Source: Thalassospira profundimaris (lineage in GTDB: Bacteria; Pseudomonadota; Alphaproteobacteria; Rhodospirillales; Thalassospiraceae). Taken from it: a stretch of 64,000 nt of DNA. The DNA lies in contig NZ_JPWF01000013.1 in assembly GCF_003326675.1 (NCBI RefSeq), forward strand, positions 1-64,000. The letters run 5' to 3'. The notes under the pieces were generated by a model. That model was not told the DNA's origin. It searched no databases and saw nothing but the letters and a program-made list of their open reading frames with translations. The first letter of the stretch is position 1. Every line of letters starts with the position of its first letter. This document shows, one piece after another, positions 47,832 through 54,939 of the stretch. The position numbers and the translations under genes were made by a program.

Positions 47832-48263
47832 GTGACAAACTTCAAGAAGCTGGCAGGGGCGACAATGCTGCTAACCGGACTGGCCGGGTGCGAGTTCAAA
47901 ACAGCGGGCATTGATCAGACCGCGGTTGAGTTTATGCCGCCCGATGTGGCGATTGCCTATGTCAAGGACACCCTGAAGCCGTGGCCGGCGGGATATGGCT
48001 ATGATCCGTGTGTTATTACCGATGACGGGGTGATGATGGACGGGGATTTCCATGCCTTTGCAAATACCCGTCTGATTATTGAACGGGACACCATTCGGGA
48101 TCGCTACGATATCCGTGTGCTTGAAAACACCTGGGTCATTCCGGATTTCTGTTCCTATTACAAAGGGGATGACGGAACAGGTTCCCTGGCAGCCGAAGCC
48201 GAGAAAATTGATCGCATCGGCACGGCCTTTACTGCGCTTGGATCAAACGTGCCGTCGCATTGA
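47832..48263 (+). CDS. Small lipoprotein of unknown function
   Basis: The 143-aa product begins with a lipoprotein signal (MTNFKKLAGATMLLTGLAGC, lipobox LAGC with Cys20) using a GTG start behind GGGAAGAG. The mature part has two further Cys (DPCVIT and DFCSYY). Sequences such as FMPPDVAIAYVKDTLKPWP and NTRLIIERDTIRDRYDIRV are otherwise unfamiliar. It follows the beta-propeller gene by 47 nt and likely anchors the same exported system to a membrane. Confidence 0.7.
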   Translation: MTNFKKLAGATMLLTGLAGCEFKTAGIDQTAVEFMPPDVAIAYVKDTLKPWPAGYGYDPCVITDDGVMMDGDFHAFANTRLIIERDTIRDRYDIRVLENTWVIPDFCSYYKGDDGTGSLAAEAEKIDRIGTAFTALGSNVPSH

Positions 48264-48446
48264 TTAATGTGGTTGGCGGTTGGGGACTGCGTTCCGGGCA
48301 TTGGGCGGGGTAATCATCATTTCTTTCCGCGGAAATCCGAAGGCGCGCAGTGATGCTGCATTTGCGGGGCACGCGATCCTCATGTTCGGGGGCTTCTGTT
48401 AGATCGCTCGTTAATTAAACATAAAAATTGTGTTATAAATGAATTA

Positions 48447-48474
48447 TTGACATTTTTCTGTGGGTGATTACATC
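48447..48474 (+). promoter_or_regulatory. Candidate sigma-70-type promoter of the sulfur module
   Basis: TTGACA at 48447-48452 is followed 16 nt later by TACATC at 48469-48474, in an AT-rich stretch about 50 nt before the rhodanese start codon. Confidence 0.4.
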
Positions 48475-48520
48475 TCTTTCACAGTTTTATGAATATTTCA
48501 GAATGATGGAGACAGGCCCC

Positions 48521-49444
48521 ATGCGCGCTCTTGTTCTTTCTGCTGTTGCAGCTGTGGCATTTGCCTTTGCTGGCAGTGCGGCCCAGGCCGAACGCCTGAC
48601 CGACAAGCCGTTGGTTGATGCCAACTGGGTTGAAGCGAATCTTGATAACCCGTCTTTGGTTGTTGTGGACATCCGTTCGCTGACCAAAGAGGGCAGCCCC
48701 TATGATGCAGGTCACATTCCGGGTTCGGTTTATGCGCCCTATGGCAAGTTCGGCTGGCGTGCGAAGGTCGACAATGTTGTCGGCATGTTGCCGCCGCTTG
48801 ATGTGATTTCGGGCCGTATCGGTTCGCTTGGTATCGATAATGACAAACAGGTTGTTATTGTCCCGGCCGGTGAAAACAGCTCCGACTTTGGTGGCGCGAC
48901 CCGTGTTTACTGGACCTTCAAGGTTCTGGGTCATGACGCGGTTACCATTCTTGATGGTGGTCAGCGCGCATGGCTTGCCGCGGGCAAAGCGGTTTCGACC
49001 GATGCGGTTGCACCGGGTGCTGTGGCCTTTAACGCCGATTTCCGTCCGGAACTTCTGGCGACTGCCGATGACGTTGCCAAGGCACGTGATGCGGGTGTCG
49101 CGCTGATTGATGCGCGTCCGGTATCGCAGTTCAAGGGCGAAACCAAAAGCGGTGTGGTTGCCCGTGCCGGTGCCGTTCCGGGTGCGAAAAACATCGCACA
49201 GTCGGAATTCTATAGCGATCAGAACGGTGCGTTTGTCGCATCTGACGTGATTGAATCGCTGGTGGCCGATGCAGGTGTCGCGACTGACGCCAAGGAAATC
49301 ACCTATTGCAATACCGGTCACTGGGCATCGGTTGCGTGGTTTGGTCTGTCTGAAGTGATGGGCAACAAAAACACTGCAATGTATGATGGCTCCATGACCG
49401 AATGGGCTGCTGATCCGAGCCGCGAGATGATCATTCCGGAATAA
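48521..49444 (+). CDS. Periplasmic thiosulfate sulfurtransferase (tandem rhodanese)
   Basis: The 307-aa protein has a clear signal peptide (MRALVLSAVAAVAFAFAGSAAQA) and two rhodanese domains. The first (VVVDIRSLTKEGSPYDAGHIPGSVYAPY) lacks a catalytic Cys. The second has the active Cys263 in TYCNTGHWASVAWF. Transfer of sulfane sulfur from thiosulfate or another donor to a thiol acceptor in the periplasm is predicted. It lies upstream of a YeeE/YedE permease and a Cys-rich repeat protein, a likely acceptor or partner. The ATG just before the signal peptide is chosen over earlier in-frame Met codons. Confidence 0.87.
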   Translation: MRALVLSAVAAVAFAFAGSAAQAERLTDKPLVDANWVEANLDNPSLVVVDIRSLTKEGSPYDAGHIPGSVYAPYGKFGWRAKVDNVVGMLPPLDVISGRIGSLGIDNDKQVVIVPAGENSSDFGGATRVYWTFKVLGHDAVTILDGGQRAWLAAGKAVSTDAVAPGAVAFNADFRPELLATADDVAKARDAGVALIDARPVSQFKGETKSGVVARAGAVPGAKNIAQSEFYSDQNGAFVASDVIESLVADAGVATDAKEITYCNTGHWASVAWFGLSEVMGNKNTAMYDGSMTEWAADPSREMIIPE

Positions 49445-49551
49445 ATCCGGGTATCATACCGACCTTGTTGGCAGACTTGTTTTGGACGGAATCGGGGCGA
49501 CCCGGTTCCGTTCGCGTTTAAAGATTTCATTTAACGTTACTGAGCGTCACC

Positions 49552-50763
49552 ATGTCAGAAACGACCCTTAAAGCTCGCCCGGAAGCCCCGGGATTTGACT
49601 TTGACAAAGGCCCGGCCGCGATGACGGCAGTGCTGTTTGTGATTGTCGGTATTGCCATTGCCCAAGCAGTTGATCTTCATCAGGCGGTTCTTTACGGCCT
49701 TGGCGGATTGCTGGGTATTTCCCTTTATCATGCGTCATTCGGTTTTACCGGTGGCTGGCGCCGGTTCTCGGTCGAGAAGCGCGGGCGTGCAATGCGTGCC
49801 CAGCTTTTGATGATCGGGGTGGCGGCCGCGGCCTTTATCCCGATGCTGGCGCTTGGCAATCCGTTGGGTGATCCGATTGTCGGGGCGGTCGCACCGGTCG
49901 GGACATCGGTTCTGGTCGGGGCCTTTATGTTTGGCCTTGGCATGCAGCTTGGCGGTGGTTGTGGTTCGGGAACGCTGTTTACGGTTGGTGGCGGCAGTTC
50001 GCGGATGTTGCTGACCCTTGTGTTCTTTATCATCGGGGCAGTGATCGGGACGGCGCATTTGCCAATGTGGCTTGAACTTCCGGCCTTGCCGCCGATGAGT
50101 TTGGGGCGCGAGCTTGGCGTTGGTGGCGGACTTGCCGTGACCTTTGGCGGTCTGGCACTTGTCGCATTGATCACGGTGATTGTCGAAAAGCGTGCCCACG
50201 GGTCGCTTGAAGCAACGCCCAAGGCACCGCGTGCCGGTTTGGCGCGCCTGTTCCATGGTCCCTGGCCGCTGGTCTGGACCGGGTTGCTTTTAGCCGGCCT
50301 TAACATTGCGACCCTTTTGATTGCCGGTCATCCGTGGTCGATTACGTTCGGCTTTGGCCTGTGGGGTGCGAAGATCGCCCAGGTCATCGGCATTCCGGTC
50401 GAAACCTGGGAATTCTGGAACTGGGCGGGGCCTGCCAAGGCGCTTGGCAATTCGGTTCTTGAAGACAATACCTCGGTGATGAATTTCGGCATCGTGATCG
50501 GTGCGGCCTTTGCCGCCGCCCTTGCCGGTAAATTCGCGCCGAAGGTTTCGGTGCCGATGGCGTCGCTTCTGGCGGCCGCGGTTGGCGGCATCCTGATGGG
50601 CTATGGCGCGCGTCTGGCATTTGGTTGCAATATCGGTGCATTCTTTAGCGGGATCGCATCGGGCAGCGTGCATGGCTGGTTGTGGTTTGTGCTGGCCTTT
50701 GCAGGCAGCTGGGTCGGTATCGCCCTGCGTCCGGCATTTGGATTGGATGGATTCCGGAAATGA
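49552..50763 (+). CDS. YeeE/YedE-family (TsuA-like) sulfur-compound permease
   Basis: The 403-aa membrane protein has about nine or ten helices and two family signatures with reactive cysteines. These are GMQLGGGCGSGTLF (Cys near 137) and ARLAFGCNIGAFFSGIASGSVHGW (Cys near 359). TsuA/YeeE proteins conduct thiosulfate through Cys relay sites. Beside a periplasmic rhodanese it should import thiosulfate or another sulfur species. It ends in an ATGA overlap with the next gene. Confidence 0.88.
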   Translation: MSETTLKARPEAPGFDFDKGPAAMTAVLFVIVGIAIAQAVDLHQAVLYGLGGLLGISLYHASFGFTGGWRRFSVEKRGRAMRAQLLMIGVAAAAFIPMLALGNPLGDPIVGAVAPVGTSVLVGAFMFGLGMQLGGGCGSGTLFTVGGGSSRMLLTLVFFIIGAVIGTAHLPMWLELPALPPMSLGRELGVGGGLAVTFGGLALVALITVIVEKRAHGSLEATPKAPRAGLARLFHGPWPLVWTGLLLAGLNIATLLIAGHPWSITFGFGLWGAKIAQVIGIPVETWEFWNWAGPAKALGNSVLEDNTSVMNFGIVIGAAFAAALAGKFAPKVSVPMASLLAAAVGGILMGYGARLAFGCNIGAFFSGIASGSVHGWLWFVLAFAGSWVGIALRPAFGLDGFRK

Positions 50764-51371
50764 GCGAGAAAAACACCCTTCTGTTCGGTGCGGTCTTTTT
50801 GGCAGCGACCGGCGCGGTCGCCCTTGATCACTACACCCACACGGCAAACATTCCGGCCATCGCCAACCCGGCCCCGGCAAAACGTCCGGCAGCAGGCGCA
50901 AATCCCTGTGCGGGGAATCCGTGTGCGGCAAATCCGTGCGGCGCGAACCCGTGTGGTGCCAATCCTTGTGGCGCCAATCCTTGCGGTGCGGGCTATAATC
51001 CGTGTGCGGCCAATCCATGTGCCGCCAATCCATGTGGGGCGGGATATAATCCTTGTGCTGCAAACCCTTGTGCGGCGAGTCCGTGTGGGGCGGGGTATAA
51101 CCCGTGCGCTGCATCGCCGTGTTCCGCGAACCCGTGTGCGGCCTATAACCCCTGTGGTGCGGCAAGTCCCTGTGCGGCACGTTTGAATCCGCGCAGTCTT
51201 GGCAATCCCTGTGCTGCGGCCAATCCGTGCGCGGCAAGCCCGTGCGGTGCCTATAACCCGTGCGCGGCATCGCCCTGTGCCCCGGCAGCGGCAAGCAACC
51301 CGTGTGCGGCAGCAAATCCGTGTGCTGCCTATAACCCTTGTGGTGCGGCGAACCCTTGTTCTGCCTATTAA
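50760..51371 (+). CDS. Membrane-anchored Cys-rich NPC-repeat protein (hypothetical)
   Basis: The 203-aa protein has an N-terminal hydrophobic signal/anchor (about residues 7-22). About 150 residues of short repeats follow, of the type NPCAANPCGA, some spaced by GAGYNPC or SPC. I count 26 cysteines, each after Asn-Pro or Ser-Pro. The same NPC triplet is written with many different codons (AATCCCTGT, AATCCGTGC, AACCCGTGT, AATCCATGT, AATCCTTGC), so the peptide, not the DNA repeat, appears conserved. Start overlaps the permease stop (ATGA), tying it to the sulfur module. Sulfane-sulfur carrier, metal-binding or structural disulfide roles are all possible; function is unknown. Confidence 0.85.
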   Translation: MSEKNTLLFGAVFLAATGAVALDHYTHTANIPAIANPAPAKRPAAGANPCAGNPCAANPCGANPCGANPCGANPCGAGYNPCAANPCAANPCGAGYNPCAANPCAASPCGAGYNPCAASPCSANPCAAYNPCGAASPCAARLNPRSLGNPCAAANPCAASPCGAYNPCAASPCAPAAASNPCAAANPCAAYNPCGAANPCSAY

Positions 51372-51388
51372 ATGCGGGCCTTCGACTT

Positions 51389-51416
51389 TTGTGAGCGCGG
51401 TAACTCGCGCTCACAA
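51389..51416 (+). terminator. Strong stem after the Cys-rich gene
   Basis: TTGTGAGCGCG and CGCGCTCACAA form a perfect 11-bp stem with a 6-nt loop, 18 nt after the stop. No T-run follows, so it may be a Rho-dependent end or 3' stability element. Confidence 0.45.
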
Positions 51417-51419
51417 CTT

Positions 51420-51492
51420 GAAATAAGAACAAAACGTGATTCTTCACTTGCATGAATTACGATAAAAGTTATTCTTGTTTTGTTCTTATTTC
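51420..51492. promoter_or_regulatory. 16-bp perfect inverted repeat with 41-bp spacer ahead of the methylase
   Basis: GAAATAAGAACAAAAC at 51420-51435 and GTTTTGTTCTTATTTC at 51477-51492 are exact reverse complements. The right arm ends 3 nt before the AAGGAGGT ribosome-binding site of the methylase gene. The element probably holds the promoter and operator of the restriction-modification genes. Confidence 0.7.
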
Positions 51493-51508
51493 TGTAAGGA
51501 GGTGCGCA

Positions 51509-52792
51509 ATGGAAGCCGGTTTTCACGCACTACGTACAGCAAACGGCTGGTCTCTTGATGACGCGGCAGCATGGTTTGGTGTATCAAGACAGACGGTCGA
51601 GCAATGGGATTCAGGGAAAAGCATTCCTGAGAGAGGATGCCTGCAAGACCTTGAAAGCACCTTGATATACAAAAAGAATTTTAACCGGGACCAGTCGATG
51701 AGCGATTTCACCTTTATTGATCTGTTTGCGGGAATCGGCGGAGTTCGGCGCGGATTCGAAGCGGCGGGCGGGAAATGTGTTTTTACCAGCGAGTGGGACA
51801 CATATGCGCAGAAAACGTATCGGGAGAACTTCCCGAATGACAATCACCAGATCGCAGGGGATATAACGCAGATCAAGGCCGAAGAAATTCCGGCACATGA
51901 TGTTCTGCTTGCAGGGTTTCCGTGTCAGCCGTTCTCGATTGCCGGTGTATCGAAGAAAAATGCTCTTGGGCGCGCTCACGGTTTCATGGATAAGGCACAA
52001 GGCACGCTTTTCTTTGATGTTCTTCGCATTCTCAAGCACCACAAGCCGGCAGCTTTCATGCTTGAGAATGTAAAGAACCTGAAAAGCCACAACAAGGGTG
52101 ACACGTTCAATACTATTATGGGCGCATTGCGCGACGAGCTTGGTTATCACGTTCAGGCCCGTGTCGTTGACGGGAAAGGCTATGTACCTCAGCACCGTGA
52201 ACGAATTTTTATTGTCGGCTTTCGAAAAGATGTTGGCTTCGATTTCGACGCCTGCAAGTTTGCAGATGCTGCTTCCGGGCCGGTCATAGGTACAATATTG
52301 CATGCCCCCGACGAAGAGCCGGAGCATCAGTTTACATTGCAGCCTGAAGATGCGCAGGCCAATGTTTCAAGTGTTGTGAACCCGAAATATACGTTGTCGG
52401 ACAAGCTCTGGAAGTATCTGTTTGATTATGCTGCGAAGCATAAGGCGAAAGGAAACGGGTTTGGCTTCGGTCTTTGCGGGCCGGACGACAAGGCGAGAAC
52501 GCTTTCTGCGCGCTATTACAAGGATGGCAGTGAAATTCTGATCGATCAGGGTGAAGGACGGAATCCGCGCCGTTTGACGCCGCGTGAATGTGCCCGCCTG
52601 ATGGGGTTTGACGATGATACTTTTACGATGAAAATTCCTGTCTCTGATACCCGTGCATACAAACAGTTCGGAAATTCTGTCGTCGTGCCGGTGATCAAGG
52701 AAATAGCACGGCAGATGAAGCCTTATGTGTTGAAGAGCATGAGGGCGGAGGGTGCAGTTGTCGTGAACGAAGAGAGCGTCGCAGCGGAGTAA
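51509..52792 (+). CDS. DNA (cytosine-5) methyltransferase with N-terminal HTH
   Basis: The 427-aa protein has an N-terminal helix-turn-helix (about 5-45: ALRTANGWSLDDAAAWFGVSRQTVEQWDSG) and then m5C methylase motifs. These are motif I FIDLFAGIGG (69-78), motif IV with catalytic Cys139 (FPCQPFS), motif VI MLENVKNL, motif VIII QHRERIFIVGFR and motif X QFGNSVVVPV. Enzymes such as M.EcoRII and M.SsoII carry similar N-terminal domains that repress their own promoter. AAGGAGGT lies 5 nt before the ATG; an in-frame ATG at 51698 would give the catalytic part alone. CCWGG is the likely target by association with the EcoRII-like nuclease. Confidence 0.9.
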   Translation: MEAGFHALRTANGWSLDDAAAWFGVSRQTVEQWDSGKSIPERGCLQDLESTLIYKKNFNRDQSMSDFTFIDLFAGIGGVRRGFEAAGGKCVFTSEWDTYAQKTYRENFPNDNHQIAGDITQIKAEEIPAHDVLLAGFPCQPFSIAGVSKKNALGRAHGFMDKAQGTLFFDVLRILKHHKPAAFMLENVKNLKSHNKGDTFNTIMGALRDELGYHVQARVVDGKGYVPQHRERIFIVGFRKDVGFDFDACKFADAASGPVIGTILHAPDEEPEHQFTLQPEDAQANVSSVVNPKYTLSDKLWKYLFDYAAKHKAKGNGFGFGLCGPDDKARTLSARYYKDGSEILIDQGEGRNPRRLTPRECARLMGFDDDTFTMKIPVSDTRAYKQFGNSVVVPVIKEIARQMKPYVLKSMRAEGAVVVNEESVAAE

Positions 52793-52796
52793 TTGT

Positions 52797-53255
52797 TTGG
52801 CTGATATTGTCTCGCCTGAACAACGCAGCAAGATGATGTCAAAAATTCGCGCGACGGATACAAGGCCAGAAATCTTGGTCCGTAAGGCGTTGTACGCCCG
52901 GGGTTTTCGCTATCGCCTTCATGACAGGCAGTTGCCGGGTAAGCCTGATCTTGTTCTTCCCAAATATAATGCTGTCATATTCGTACATGGATGCTTTTGG
53001 CATGGCCACGATTGTCACCTGTTCAGGTGGCCTAAGTCTCGTGAGGAATTCTGGAGGGAAAAGCTGAGCAGAAACAGGCTCCGCGATAGCCAGGCTTTAG
53101 TTCAATTACATGATAAGCAGATAAGAACGTTAATTGTCTGGGAATGCTCGTTAAAAGGGAAAGGTCGGCTTGATTTCTCTAGTCTAGTGAATATGGTGTC
53201 GGATTGGCTTAAAGGTAATAGCAACCATAACGAGATTCGGGGGAGAAGCCGATGA
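52797..53255 (+). CDS. vsr: Very short patch repair endonuclease
   Basis: The 152-aa protein matches Vsr: VSPEQRSKMMSKIRATDTRPEILVRKALYARGFRYRL, LPGKPDLVLPKYNAVIFVHGCFWHGHDC and the C-terminal RTLIVWECSLKG. It nicks T:G mismatches arising from deamination of m5C, protecting the genome from methylase-linked mutation. The TTG start 4 nt after the methylase stop is preferred, with GGAG upstream; the 3' end overlaps the nuclease gene by 4 nt. Confidence 0.92.
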   Translation: MADIVSPEQRSKMMSKIRATDTRPEILVRKALYARGFRYRLHDRQLPGKPDLVLPKYNAVIFVHGCFWHGHDCHLFRWPKSREEFWREKLSRNRLRDSQALVQLHDKQIRTLIVWECSLKGKGRLDFSSLVNMVSDWLKGNSNHNEIRGRSR

Positions 53256-54628
53256 ACTTGCAAGGAGAGCTCAACTTCGATGGTTTGAGTAGTGATACAG
53301 AACTTCTGTTGAGGCTATTTGAGACATCGGATCGCGTGCTTGTAAAAAAGCTATCCAACAATGACCGTGATTGGGCGCGTTTTCCAAACAAGCATCAGGC
53401 TGGGGTCTACATTCCGCAAGAGCAACGGGAGGGAGGCTTTTTCCCGGAACTCTCAGTGAAGGAGAGGTTGGATCCTGAAGCAAAACCAATTCGAGAAAGC
53501 TTCTTCTCTACGGTTTGGCCGCAGAATGGCAACGAAGAGAAGCGAAGCCGACTGGTTCATTATACCAGCAAGGGGCCCGAAACTCACTTAACTGGACTTC
53601 CGAAGTCACTATTTTGCGACTTGTTGCCTGCGTCTTTTTTCTTGATGGCAAAGCAACAGAGAGCGGGAGGGACAGTCTTCATATGTATGACAATTGATTC
53701 TACGTCTGAAGAAGTCGCCTATTTGGAAGATCTGTTAAGCCTCGAACCTGATTTCATCGTTGGTGAATTTGATACAGGAGTTGTCAAGCAGCAGGAGCAA
53801 GAGGGAATTCTGGGTTTTGCTGATCAAATTGTAGCTGCTTGGCAAAGAGGAGAAATAGGACTTTTCGCAGCTACAAGCGCGAAAATGCCGACAACACTTG
53901 AGCTTGCTCACATTGCAAGATCCAAGTTCATGGATATCCATAGGCGCAAAGATATTAATCCATTTGAAATGGACTGTCCCGGCGACGCATTACGCGAGAT
54001 CAGCAGGAGTATTGAGTGGGATCTATTTCGAGAGTATCAGCGCCAAGAGCGCGCAGTTCAGCTGGTGAGGATAGTGTTTGGGGATGAGCCAAAGGCCTTT
54101 AATGCCATTGAAATCATGCGGCGCCTTACCGATGCATTGGCTGAAATTGACAAATTGATGTTGTCAGCCAGCCAGCAACGAAAGTCGCGGGCAGGATACT
54201 CTTACGAGCATCATATTGAAGCGATGTTGGGTGCAGCTTTAATTCCGTTCGAAAAGCAAGTCGTTCTGGAGAATAAAAAGCGTCCAGATTTTGTTCTTCC
54301 ATCACTTTCTTACGCTAAGAGGGTTAAAATTGAGAATCAGCAGGGGCTTATTCTTAGTGCAAAAACAACCTTGCGTGAGCGATGGAAGCAGGTAGAGCGG
54401 GAAAAAGGAGATCGTGATTTATACCTGACAACCGTGGATGAGAACATTCCCGCAAGCACGATTGAAGATATGGCGAGAATTAATGTTCAGCTTGTAATTC
54501 CCGAAAGTTTGCTGTCTGAGCGCAAGGTGGCGGGGCTGAAGAATGAGTACGCGGGGCATCCAAATGTGCTCACTTTCAAGGAATTCTGTGAGAATGTGGT
54601 GAGGCCCCGGATGGGGTTTTGGAAATAG
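53252..54628 (+). CDS. EcoRII-like type II restriction endonuclease
   Basis: The 458-aa protein has an N-terminal effector-type DNA-binding domain with a KKLSNNDRDW...HQAGVYIP pattern like the EcoRII B3-like domain. The C-terminal PD-(D/E)XK domain carries AGYSYEHHIEAMLGAAL, KRPDFVLPS and ILSAKTTLRERWKQ, typical of the EcoRII catalytic family. It is a little longer than EcoRII (about 404 aa). Such enzymes need two or more sites, binding an extra site allosterically. Base composition is visibly lower in GC than the surroundings, consistent with transfer. CCWGG specificity is inference. Confidence 0.85.
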   Translation: MNLQGELNFDGLSSDTELLLRLFETSDRVLVKKLSNNDRDWARFPNKHQAGVYIPQEQREGGFFPELSVKERLDPEAKPIRESFFSTVWPQNGNEEKRSRLVHYTSKGPETHLTGLPKSLFCDLLPASFFLMAKQQRAGGTVFICMTIDSTSEEVAYLEDLLSLEPDFIVGEFDTGVVKQQEQEGILGFADQIVAAWQRGEIGLFAATSAKMPTTLELAHIARSKFMDIHRRKDINPFEMDCPGDALREISRSIEWDLFREYQRQERAVQLVRIVFGDEPKAFNAIEIMRRLTDALAEIDKLMLSASQQRKSRAGYSYEHHIEAMLGAALIPFEKQVVLENKKRPDFVLPSLSYAKRVKIENQQGLILSAKTTLRERWKQVEREKGDRDLYLTTVDENIPASTIEDMARINVQLVIPESLLSERKVAGLKNEYAGHPNVLTFKEFCENVVRPRMGFWK

Positions 54629-54939
54629 TAGCTTTTCTTGGCTGTGACGAAGGCCCGGCGCGCAAATCTGCCGGGTCTGTTTGCGTAAAACGCGGGGCTG
54701 TCACAAATATGGCGTTTGACAAGATGGGCAAACTCTGCGCATGGTGTCGCAGAAATTTGATCGCTCCAGAAGCGTAGAGGGGATGTATATCCCCCACTGT
54801 TGAGTGGTTGACCTAAGAACGCATTGAAGTGTCCAGCTACGCGGGTGCTTCCAGAACTGCAAGGCGCAGACCTGATTACTATATTTCACCGGGCGTTGTC
54901 CCAGCTGTCTGCAGCCTCTAATTTACGAGTTACCCTTAT
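54629..54939. other. 311-nt gap between the restriction gene and the helicase
   Basis: No gene is seen. CCCGGC and GCCGGG form a 6-bp stem near 54655-54676 that may end the restriction transcript. TTGACA at 54716-54721 is a possible -35 element with only a weak -10 partner. The region must include the helicase promoter and leader. Confidence 0.4.

Noticed and set aside
50290-51453. 387-aa minus-strand open frame opposite the Cys-rich repeat gene
   Set aside because: Its His/Asp/Arg repeats are the antisense reading of the NPC repeats; the plus-strand frame has a coupled start and codon diversity.
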